DNA from: an uncultured Bacteroidales bacterium
GTDB taxonomy: Bacteria > Bacteroidota > Bacteroidia > Bacteroidales > Muribaculaceae
DNA: 7,162 bases
Assembly: GCA_945828175.1 (NCBI GenBank)
Contig: CALZQD010000084.1
Span: 1-7,162 of the forward strand
Reading direction: 5' to 3'
Shown here: positions 1-5,855 of the stretch, in pieces
Position numbering within the stretch: the stretch's first letter is position 1
How the letters are laid out: every line of letters begins with the position of its first letter
Position numbers and translations under genes: made by a program
The notes under the pieces: model-generated
The model's input: the letters and a program-made list of their open reading frames with translations, nothing else
Databases searched by the model: none
Told to the model about the DNA's origin: nothing

Positions 1-7
1 GTGCTAA

Positions 8-59
8 GAGATCTACACTCTGCATTTCTTCGGCAGGGTGATTTTTGTATAAGAGAAAG
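8..59 (+). other. Degraded Nextera P5/i5/Read 1 adapter (non-genomic)
   Basis: This end aligns without gaps to the Illumina Nextera i5-side adapter. GAGATCTACAC (8-18) is the 3' end of P5. TCTGCATT (19-26) fits index ACTGCATA with 2 mismatches. TCTTCGGCAGGGTG (27-40) fits TCGTCGGCAGCGTC with 3 mismatches. Bases 41-59 fit the 19-base Tn5 mosaic end AGATGTGTATAAGAGACAG with 4 mismatches. In total 9 of 52 bases differ, as expected for the low-quality tail of a read that ran through a short insert. Bases 1-7 are probably more P5 but match poorly. Genomic sequence begins near base 60, and its first bases may share the same poor quality. Confidence 0.92.
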
Positions 60-65
60 CTTTAT

Positions 66-587
66 TTATATCGTTTTTTTTTTGTGGGAGGTGGTGGGGC
101 GGGTGAGGAGGTAGAGGGTCAAGGAGGCGGTTTGGGCGGGGGTGAGGGTGTTTGGGGTGAGGGCGATGGTTCTTGTTTCGGCGGGGAGGGTTGTGAGGTC
201 GGCGGGGCCGAGGATAAGGAGGTTGTCGGCTTTGGTGAGGTCGAGGAGGTGCGGGATGTCGGAGGTTAGGCCGCCGCAGGCGATAATGGCTTCGACGGGA
301 CCGCGGTCGGCTGTGGCTTTGGCTATGGCGGCTTCGAGGCTGTAGGTCAGGGGAATGAAGCGAGCGCCGGTCGACTGGGCGAGGCGGGTGCCGAAGGCGG
401 TGTCGGCGTCGATAAAGGTGATGGTGGCGCCGGTAGCGCTGAGGGTCGACATGATGGCCGGGGCGGTTTCATGTCGTACGCTGTCGACAAGGATATGGCG
501 GCAGGCAAGGCGCAGGGTCACTGACGGCGCCGTGCGGGCGGCGCGGCTCACGGTAGGACGAACACCGGCCCGGCGATGCTCGTCCAT
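66..587 (-). CDS. Short SDR-like Rossmann-fold protein, probably non-catalytic
   Basis: 173 residues; no exact function recognised. The order of segments resembles a short-chain dehydrogenase/reductase: beta1 HILVD (31-35), beta2 ATITFID (54-60), beta3 ARFIPL (75-80), a beta4 ending in ACGG (103-106) where SDRs have NNAG, beta5 NLLILGP (122-128), and TRTIALTPN (138-146) resembling the beta6 strand before the PG motif. The TGxxxGxG cofactor loop is replaced by DSVRHETAPAI. The helix carrying YxxxK is absent between beta5 and beta6, and typical SDRs are about 240-260 residues. Threonine is unusually abundant (28 of 173). The start is uncertain: ATG at 587 lies 26 nt after the LD-carboxypeptidase stop, but the first 22 residues are Arg/Ala/Ser/Thr-rich, and GTG codons 13 and 23 are alternatives. 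The last residues (SHKKKTI) come from an A10 tract next to the degraded adapter, so the C-terminus is unreliable. It is the last gene of the operon in this window. It could be a decayed enzyme, a structural SDR relative or a frameshifted longer gene. Confidence 0.6.
   Translation of the reverse strand: MDEHRRAGVRPTVSRAARTAPSVTLRLACRHILVDSVRHETAPAIMSTLSATGATITFIDADTAFGTRLAQSTGARFIPLTYSLEAAIAKATADRGPVEAIIACGGLTSDIPHLLDLTKADNLLILGPADLTTLPAETRTIALTPNTLTPAQTASLTLYLLTRPTTSHKKKTI
74..83 (+). repeat. Homopolymer T10 (A10 on the coding strand)
   Basis: Ten consecutive T, read as AAA AAA AAA A in the minus-strand SDR-like gene (three Lys codons), just before its TAA stop. A one-base change here would alter the last residues and move the stop. 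It lies only about 15 bases from the error-rich adapter, so it may be a base-calling artefact. Confidence 0.8.
134..163 (+). other. Putative G-quadruplex motif
   Basis: Five guanine runs occur in 30 bases: G3 (134-136), G5 (138-142), G3 (146-148), G4 (154-157) and G3 (161-163), with loops of 1, 3, 5 and 3 bases. This meets the usual G3+N1-7 rule with one run to spare. GGTGAGGG is repeated at 141-148 and 156-163. The G-rich strand is the template strand of the SDR-like gene, where the repeat encodes the two LTP triplets at residues 143-150. Whether it folds or matters is unknown; a strongly C-rich codon choice on the coding strand could produce it by chance. Confidence 0.55.
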
Positions 588-613
588 TAAGTTTAAGAGA
601 TAATTGTCGGCGA

Positions 614-1540
614 TCAGTTGTGGCTGCGGTGGTAGATGATGCTGTTGGGGCCTGATGGGCTGACTTTGAGGGTCACTTTGGCCGACTCGATGAGGGGGAT
701 GTTATGGAAGACGTGACCTATCGGGGCGTTGAAGGCGACGGGATATTTGTAGCCGGCGACCATATCGCGGATCATCTCTTCCATGGTCTCGTAGCTTTCG
801 TCGGGCTTGTAGTCGGTGAACTGGCCGATGATGAGTCCGCTGAGTTTCGCGAGTACGCCGCTGAGCTGCAGCTGATAGAGTATGCGCTCTATTTTATATA
901 TTGGCTCGGCGACGTCTTCGATGAAGAGTATGGTGCCGGGCTTTATCATGTCGTAGGGTGTGTTGATGAGTTCTGCGAGGACGGCAAGGTTGCCGCCGAC
1001 GAGCGTGCCTGTTTCGATGCCGCAGCGGTCGAATTCGTGCGAGGGGAAGGTGTAGACGGGTCGCTCGCCGCGGAGAACGGCGAAGAGCGCGGCGTTGTCG
1101 GGGTCGCTATCGCCGAGGCGTATGTGTTCGGCCATCGAGGCGTGGACGCTGGCGATACCTTTTGAGTGCATCATGGCATGGAGGGCCGAGATGTCAGAGA
1201 AGCCGACGACCCATTTGGGATCGCTGCGCAGGTCGAGGCGGGCGAGTCGGTCCATGATGTGGACGACACCGTAGCCGCCGCGCGAGCAGATGATGGCGCG
1301 GACCTCCGGGTCGGCGAAGGCTTTTTCAAGGTCGTCGAAACGCTCGTCGGCCGTGCCGCTGTAGTGGCCGCTCTTGCCGAGGGCGTGGGGCATGATGATG
1401 GCCTCCCAGCCCTGTTTGCCGAGAGCCTCGACAGCCTCCTCGACATAGACGGCCTTGACGGCGCCGGCGGGAGAACAGAATGCTATCTTATCGCCCTTCT
1501 GAAGAGGGCGGGGGAACAGTAGGGTTTTGTTTTCTTTCAT
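614..1540 (-). CDS. LD-carboxypeptidase, peptidase family S66 (LdcA type)
   Basis: 308 residues, full length for the family. S66 enzymes are serine peptidases. LdcA removes the terminal D-Ala from the L-Ala-gamma-D-Glu-mDAP-D-Ala tetrapeptide during peptidoglycan recycling, and MccF relatives cleave microcin C-type conjugates. The N-terminal domain contains FCSPAG (21-26), SRGGYG (86-91) and the nucleophile region VVGFSDISAL (111-120), with Ser115. The C-terminal domain supplies Glu208 in LFIEDVAEP and His276 in PIGHVFHN, which completes the expected Ser-Glu-His triad. The VGGNL segment (181-185) is also typical. There is no signal peptide or membrane segment, so it should be cytoplasmic, as expected for a recycling enzyme. 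The ATG at 1540 shares ATGA with the stop of the upstream RNA methyltransferase, which supports this start and translational coupling. A recycling role is more likely than antibiotic immunity given the housekeeping context, but the sequence alone cannot settle the substrate. Confidence 0.93.
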   Translation of the reverse strand: MKENKTLLFPRPLQKGDKIAFCSPAGAVKAVYVEEAVEALGKQGWEAIIMPHALGKSGHYSGTADERFDDLEKAFADPEVRAIICSRGGYGVVHIMDRLARLDLRSDPKWVVGFSDISALHAMMHSKGIASVHASMAEHIRLGDSDPDNAALFAVLRGERPVYTFPSHEFDRCGIETGTLVGGNLAVLAELINTPYDMIKPGTILFIEDVAEPIYKIERILYQLQLSGVLAKLSGLIIGQFTDYKPDESYETMEEMIRDMVAGYKYPVAFNAPIGHVFHNIPLIESAKVTLKVSPSGPNSIIYHRSHN

Positions 1541-2073
1541 GACTGGATGTATTTAGAATAGAAATGCCACATCGCAACGGCGGCTGAGACAGAGACATTG
1601 AGCGAATGTTTGGTGCCCGACTGGGGAATCTCGATGCAGACATCGCAGGCGTCGACGACGCGCTGGTCGACACCGTCGACTTCGTTGCCGACGACGATGG
1701 CATAGCGGCGCGAGGCGAAATCGACAGGGAAATCCTGAAGGGCGACGCTCTCCTTGACCTGCTCGAGGCAGGCGACGGTGTAGCCGGCGGCTTTGAGGTC
1801 GGCTACGGCGGCGAGGGTATCGTCGTAGTGGCGCCAGTCGACCGAGTCTTCGGCGCCGAGAGCCGTCTTATGGATCTCGGGCGACGGCGGCGTGGCCGAG
1901 ATGCCGCAGAGCAGCAGGGCCTCGAGGGCGAAACCGTCGCAGGTGCGGAAGAGCGAGCCGATGTTGTTGAGCGAGCGCACGTTGTCGGCCACCAGTACGA
2001 GCGGCATCTTGGGCGCGCTCTTGAAGCCGTCGACGCTCAGTCGGTTCATGTCCCAGATTGTCTTTTTTTCCAT
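1537..2073 (-). CDS. SpoU/TrmH-family RNA 2'-O-methyltransferase
   Basis: 178 residues, a compact SpoU-type enzyme with little beyond the catalytic trefoil-knot (SPOUT) domain. Family members transfer methyl from S-adenosylmethionine to a ribose 2'-OH in tRNA or rRNA, usually as dimers. All three signature blocks are present. Motif 1 is NVRSLNNIGSLFRTCDGF (31-48), with the conserved Asn37 and Arg43. Motif 2 is AIVVGNEVDGV (125-135), with Asn130 and Glu131. Motif 3 is IPQSGTKHSLNVSVSAAVA (149-167), which forms the knot and SAM pocket. There is no L30e-like N-terminal RNA-binding extension of the kind seen in RlmB-type relatives, so substrate recognition must come from the core or a partner. 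The target nucleotide cannot be assigned. The ATG at 2073 shares its A with the TAA stop of the upstream GT4 gene (TAATG), and the stop overlaps the LD-carboxypeptidase start. The upstream bases show no Shine-Dalgarno-like run. Confidence 0.92.
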   Translation of the reverse strand: MEKKTIWDMNRLSVDGFKSAPKMPLVLVADNVRSLNNIGSLFRTCDGFALEALLLCGISATPPSPEIHKTALGAEDSVDWRHYDDTLAAVADLKAAGYTVACLEQVKESVALQDFPVDFASRRYAIVVGNEVDGVDQRVVDACDVCIEIPQSGTKHSLNVSVSAAVAMWHFYSKYIQS

Positions 2074-3314
2074 TATTTCTGTAACAGGCGGTTAAACAAG
2101 TCGATATATTCAGAGGCGACCGCATCGTCAGAGAAGCGTTCGGCGACAGTGGCGCTGCGGCGGTCGCGGTCTTCGTCGGCGCAGCCGAGGGCGAACTCGA
2201 TGCCCGAGGCAAAGTCGACCGGGTCGCCGTAGCGGGCGATGTAGCCCGTGTCGAGGTGGTCGACGATGTCGGCCTGGCCACCACGGCCGAAGGTCACGGG
2301 GACACAGCCGGCGGCCATGCCCTCGATGAGAGTGCCCGGCAGGGTCTCGTACTGCGAGGTCGAGATGACCGCGTCGGCGTGGGCATAGAGCGAGGCGAGG
2401 CGACGGCGGTCGGAGATGGTGCCGAGGCTGATGTGAGGCAGACGTAGGCCGTCGAGAGCCGCCGGGTCGCGCATGGCACCGTAGAAGACGGCCACGGCGT
2501 CGCAGCCCTTGTCGGCAAGAATGTTGAGGGCCTCGACCGCCACAGGCAGACCTTTTATAGGGTCATCGAGGCGGGCGGCGCCCATGACGATGAGCCGCTT
2601 GCCCTCGGGCAGCCCGAGTTCGGCGCGCGAGAGCGAGGGTGTCAGCGGAAATTCGGCGACCGGGAAGGCGTTGGGGATGACGCAGACATCCTCGTCGCGC
2701 AGCAGGGCGCTGTCTTTGGCGCGCGAGGCCAGCCAGTGGCTGACGGCGACGAAATGAAGAGACACGCGGTCGTAGAGCCGCTCTTTGCGCCGGAAGGTCG
2801 AGCGCGACATATCGCGGGCGTCCTTGCCGTCTTTGATGAGCGGACAGTTGCCGCAGTCGCGCAGGAAACCCTCGCAGTCGCCGGCATGATGGCAGACACC
2901 AGTCATACACCACATATCGTGCATCGTCCAAACGACGGGTTTGCCCATGGCGGCTATGCGGCGGATGCCGCGGAGCGAGAGCATGCCCTGGTTGACCCAG
3001 TTGAGGGCGACGACGTCGGCATCTTTAATCCACGGATGGCGATGGAGCGGCAGACCGGCCGAGGCGATTGAAATCTTGAACAGATTCCTGCGACTGAAGA
3101 CGTTGCCGGCCACGATGCGCAGATGCTCGGCGATGAAAGCCGCCTTGCGCGTCAGGGCGTTGCCGGCGAGGGCCACGCGGCTGTCGGCCGTTGCCCGGCG
3201 GACGACAAGCATGCGGGCGTCGACGCCCGCGCGGCAGAGGGCCTCCATCAGGCGGTAGGTGACGACCGACGCGCCTCCGAGAGTGTCGCTGTGGTTGACG
3301 AGGGTTACTTTCAT
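2073..3314 (-). CDS. GT4 family glycosyltransferase (WcaC-like)
   Basis: 413 residues with the GT-B fold layout. The N-terminal Rossmann domain opens with MKVTLVNHSDTLGGASVVTYRL and its glycine-rich acceptor loop. The C-terminal donor-binding domain contains VMGAARLDDPIKG (243-255) and the EX7E signature ETLPGTLIE, with Glu323 and Glu331 as the nucleotide-sugar-binding acids. These retaining enzymes move a sugar from a nucleotide donor to a growing lipid-linked or LPS glycan at the cytoplasmic membrane face. Between the domains lies a cysteine-rich block, MHDMW (131-135) followed by Cys136, 141, 147, 154 and 157. This resembles colanic-acid WcaC-type enzymes. The reading frame stays open 119 codons further upstream, but that part lies inside the flippase gene and is Arg/His-rich nonsense. 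The ATG at 3314 fits the domain start and forms an ATGA overlap with the flippase stop. Donor and acceptor sugars cannot be assigned. The neighbouring flippase and GT9 enzyme suggest envelope polysaccharide or LPS assembly. Confidence 0.92.
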   Translation of the reverse strand: MKVTLVNHSDTLGGASVVTYRLMEALCRAGVDARMLVVRRATADSRVALAGNALTRKAAFIAEHLRIVAGNVFSRRNLFKISIASAGLPLHRHPWIKDADVVALNWVNQGMLSLRGIRRIAAMGKPVVWTMHDMWCMTGVCHHAGDCEGFLRDCGNCPLIKDGKDARDMSRSTFRRKERLYDRVSLHFVAVSHWLASRAKDSALLRDEDVCVIPNAFPVAEFPLTPSLSRAELGLPEGKRLIVMGAARLDDPIKGLPVAVEALNILADKGCDAVAVFYGAMRDPAALDGLRLPHISLGTISDRRRLASLYAHADAVISTSQYETLPGTLIEGMAAGCVPVTFGRGGQADIVDHLDTGYIARYGDPVDFASGIEFALGCADEDRDRRSATVAERFSDDAVASEYIDLFNRLLQK

Positions 3315-4813
3315 CTTGCGCGGCGGTGTTTGAGTTGTGAGAGCATCTGCATGGGGTGGATGCCTTCGCGGCGGATGACGTAGAAGACGAAGGCCGCGAG
3401 GATGACGAAGCGCAGGGCGAAGGCCACGGGACGGCTGTCGGGCATGCAGTACATGCCGATGACATAGCAGACGGCGGCGACGGCAAAGTAGCCGAGGATG
3501 CGCCCTGTAGGATAGTCGATGGGATGATAGTGGCGGCCGACGAAATAGCTCGTCACCATCATGGTGAAGTAGCTCGCCAGGGCGGCGATGGCGCAGCCCA
3601 TATAGCCGATGTGGGGCACAAGCAGAGCGTTGAGCGCCAGAGTGACGGCCAGGCCGAGCAGTGAGAACCACATGCCCCAGATGGTGCGGTCGGTGAGCTT
3701 ATACCAGAGCGAGAGATTGAAGAAGATGCCGAAGAAGAGTTCGGCGAGCATTATTATCGGCACGACCTTGAGGCCGCTGAAATATTTCGGGGAGATGAAA
3801 TACTTGAGAATGTCGAGATAGAACATCACGCCGAGGAAGAGCGCCAGGGCGAAGACGATGAAATATTTCATGGCGTCGCTGTAGGCGCGGTAGCTCGACT
3901 CGCCGCGTTCCTTGGCCTGCGAGAAGATGAAGGGCTCATAGGCGAAGCGGAATGCCTGGATGAACATCACCATGACGATGCCGATCTTGTAGTTGGCGCC
4001 GTAGATGCCGAGACCTTCCATGGCTTCGGCGGGGTCGGAGACGAGGCTCGGATAGATGATCTTGTCGATGGTCTGGTTCATGATGCCGGCTACGCCGAGC
4101 ACGAGCAGCGGAGCCGAGTAGACGAGCATCTCGCGGAGCAGACGGCCGTTGAAGCGGTAACGCACGCAGGTAAGCTCGGGGAGCATCATCAGCAGGTTGA
4201 CGACCGAGGCGATGAGGTTTGAGAGGAAGATATAGCCGATGCCGAAGCCCGGGTCGTAGAACCACGAGACTGTCGCCGGGGCGACCTTCATCAGCCAGGG
4301 ACAGGCGAGGATGAAGAAGAGGTTGAGGCCGATGTTGAGGCCGATGTTGACGAGGCGGATGAGGGCGAAACGCATCGGGCGCTTCTTATAGCGCAGATAG
4401 CTGAAGGGGATGGCGAGGAAGGCGTCGCCGGCGACGCAGACGGCCATGATCATCACGAACGAAGGTCTGTCTCCGCACTCCATGAAGACCGACACGGGCC
4501 TCAGGAAAGCTGCCACGGCGATGACGAAGAGCGTCGAGGTGACGGCCAGCGAGATGAGCGAGGTCGAGTAGACCTCGTCGGGGTCTTTCCAGCGCTCGTG
4601 GTTCGAGAAGCGGAAGAAGCCCGTCTCCATGCCGTAGGTGAGAATAATCATCGCCAGGGCGACGACAGAGTAGACGAAGGTGACGACGCCATACTCGGCC
4701 ACCGGGAAGACGATGGTGTAGAGCGGCACCAGACACCAGTTGAGAAATCGGCCTATGATAGAGCTGACGCCATAGACGGCCGTGTCTTTGGCGAGAGATT
4801 TTATTCCTGCCAT
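3311..4813 (-). CDS. Wzx-type oligosaccharide flippase (MOP superfamily)
   Basis: 500 residues and highly hydrophobic, with about 14 candidate membrane helices (for example near 11-35, 40-62, 84-106, 116-138, 149-171, 190-212, 228-246, 317-338, 346-370, 378-398, 404-425, 437-457 and 463-481). It is the usual size for polysaccharide biosynthesis/export proteins of the MATE-like MOP superfamily, which move undecaprenyl-linked oligosaccharides from the inner to the outer face of the cytoplasmic membrane. The N-terminus, with SLAKDTAVYGVSSIIGRF followed by LVPLYTIVF and EYG, is characteristic of the family. The C-terminus is a short basic tail (LKHRRAR) that should be cytoplasmic. The ATG at 4813 lies 5 nt after the ruvB stop, and the stop overlaps the GT4 start by 4 nt. 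No Wzy polymerase is visible in the window, so it could serve an O-antigen, capsule or single-unit glycan. A MurJ-like lipid II flippase is a less likely alternative. Confidence 0.9.
   Translation of the reverse strand: MAGIKSLAKDTAVYGVSSIIGRFLNWCLVPLYTIVFPVAEYGVVTFVYSVVALAMIILTYGMETGFFRFSNHERWKDPDEVYSTSLISLAVTSTLFVIAVAAFLRPVSVFMECGDRPSFVMIMAVCVAGDAFLAIPFSYLRYKKRPMRFALIRLVNIGLNIGLNLFFILACPWLMKVAPATVSWFYDPGFGIGYIFLSNLIASVVNLLMMLPELTCVRYRFNGRLLREMLVYSAPLLVLGVAGIMNQTIDKIIYPSLVSDPAEAMEGLGIYGANYKIGIVMVMFIQAFRFAYEPFIFSQAKERGESSYRAYSDAMKYFIVFALALFLGVMFYLDILKYFISPKYFSGLKVVPIIMLAELFFGIFFNLSLWYKLTDRTIWGMWFSLLGLAVTLALNALLVPHIGYMGCAIAALASYFTMMVTSYFVGRHYHPIDYPTGRILGYFAVAAVCYVIGMYCMPDSRPVAFALRFVILAAFVFYVIRREGIHPMQMLSQLKHRRAR
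4322..4350 (-). repeat. 12-bp in-frame tandem repeat inside the flippase gene
   Basis: GTTGAGGCCGAT occurs twice without mismatch (4322-4333 and 4334-4345), followed by a partial third copy, GTTGA (4346-4350). On the coding strand it gives the repeated residues NIGLNIGLN at 156-164, inside the fifth predicted membrane helix. Because the unit is 12 bases, gain or loss of a copy would keep the frame and change helix length by four residues. Confidence 0.8.
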
Positions 4814-4818
4814 TGCTG

Positions 4819-5853
4819 TCAGATGTTGTCGATGTCAAAAAGTCCGCCGTCGCGGCGAGTGCGTCCGCCGAGGTGCTCGTAGGCGAGGTCGGTGACTTCG
4901 CGTCCGCGTGGTGTGCGTTTGATGAAGCCCTCTTTGATGAGGTAGGGCTCGTAGACCTCCTCGACCGTGCCGGGGTCTTCGCCGATGGCCGTCGCGATAG
5001 TCGACAGGCCGACGGGGCCGCCCTTGAACTTGTCGATGATGGTCGTCAGAATCTTGTTGTCGATTTCGTCGAGGCCGTAGTGGTCGATATTGAGAGCCTC
5101 GAGGGCGTAGCGGGTGATTTCGAGGTCGATGACACCCGAGCCCTTGACCTGGGCGAAGTCTCTGACGCGTCGGAGCAGGGCGTTGGCGATACGGGGCGTG
5201 CCGCGGCTGCGCATGGCAATCTCGCCGGCGGCCTGCGAGGTGCAGGTGATGTTGAGCAGTTTGGCCGAGCGCATGATGATGTTCGAGAGGACCTCGTGGT
5301 CGTAGTACTGGAGGTGGCTCTTGATGCCGAAACGCGCGCGCAGGGGCGATGTCAGCAGGCCGCTGCGGGTCGTCGCACCGACGAGGGTGAAGGGGCTGAG
5401 GGTCAGCTGGACGCTGCGTGCGCCCGGGCCCTTGTCAATCATTATGTCGATGCGGTAGTCTTCCATCGCCGAGTAGAGATATTCCTCGACGACGGGGCTG
5501 AGACGGTGGATTTCGTCGATGAAGAGCACGTCGTTCTCCTCGAGCGATGTGAGTATGCCGGCAAGGTCGCCGGGCTTGTCGAGCACCGGGCCCGATGTAA
5601 TCTTCATGCCGACGCCGAGCTCGTTGGCGATGATGCCTGCGAGAGTCGTCTTGCCGAGGCCGGGAGGGCCGAAGAGGAGAATATGGTCGAGAGCCTCGCC
5701 GCGCATCTTTGCCGCACCGACAAAAACCTTGAGGTTTTCGACGATCTGATCCTGGCCGCTGAACGATTCAAAGCGGCCGGGGCGCAGGGCTTTCTCAATC
5801 TCCTGCTCGGTGCTGCGGGCGGCGTTGGCGCGTATGTCAAAGGGTTCGCTCAT
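4819..5853 (-). CDS. ruvB: Holliday junction branch migration ATPase RuvB
   Basis: 344 residues, the normal length. RuvB forms hexameric AAA+ rings that, with RuvA, drive branch migration of Holliday junctions during recombinational repair, before RuvC cuts them. Visible parts are the N-terminal [19 protein letters not shown] region (23-41), Walker A GPPGLGKT (62-69, Lys68), Walker B VLFIDEIH (109-116, Asp113 and Glu114), sensor 1 ATTR (160-163) with the following SPLRARFG arginine-finger segment (169-176), and sensor 2 around [13 protein letters not shown] (217-229, Arg221). The C-terminal winged-helix DNA-binding domain includes [16 protein letters not shown] (278-293) and [15 protein letters not shown] (304-318). 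The ATG at 5853 follows the GT9 stop by 2 nt, and no Shine-Dalgarno sequence precedes it. Neither ruvA nor ruvC is in the window. Its position between a glycosyltransferase and a flippase implies co-transcription with envelope genes. I recall ruvB followed by a flippase in other Bacteroidales, but could not check this. Confidence 0.98.
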   Translation of the reverse strand: MSEPFDIRANAARSTEQEIEKALRPGRFESFSGQDQIVENLKVFVGAAKMRGEALDHILLFGPPGLGKTTLAGIIANELGVGMKITSGPVLDKPGDLAGILTSLEENDVLFIDEIHRLSPVVEEYLYSAMEDYRIDIMIDKGPGARSVQLTLSPFTLVGATTRSGLLTSPLRARFGIKSHLQYYDHEVLSNIIMRSAKLLNITCTSQAAGEIAMRSRGTPRIANALLRRVRDFAQVKGSGVIDLEITRYALEALNIDHYGLDEIDNKILTTIIDKFKGGPVGLSTIATAIGEDPGTVEEVYEPYLIKEGFIKRTPRGREVTDLAYEHLGGRTRRDGGLFDIDNI

Positions 5854-5855
5854 AT

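Noticed and set aside
74..83. T10 tract as a rho-independent terminator
   Set aside because: It would give a U tract only in a plus-strand transcript, and no plus-strand gene or preceding GC-rich hairpin exists. For the minus-strand operon it is an A tract inside coding sequence.
45..269. Glycine-rich plus-strand frame beginning MYKRKLYLYRF
   Set aside because: Its first residues come from the degraded adapter and the rest is antisense to the SDR-like gene. The glycine content simply reflects the G-rich strand.
614..1540. S66 peptidase as a microcin C immunity protein (MccF-like)
   Set aside because: The triad is shared by LdcA and MccF, but there are no microcin biosynthesis or export genes nearby and the operon is housekeeping in character. 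Peptidoglycan recycling is the simpler reading.
1606..2232. 208-codon plus-strand frame opposite the methyltransferase and the GT4 3' end
   Set aside because: It spans two well-supported minus-strand genes, has no domain signature and shows the composition of a shadow frame.
3315..3671. 119-codon N-terminal extension of the GT4 reading frame
   Set aside because: It lies wholly inside the flippase gene and encodes Arg/His/Leu-rich nonsense. The GT4 domain begins exactly at the ATG at 3314.
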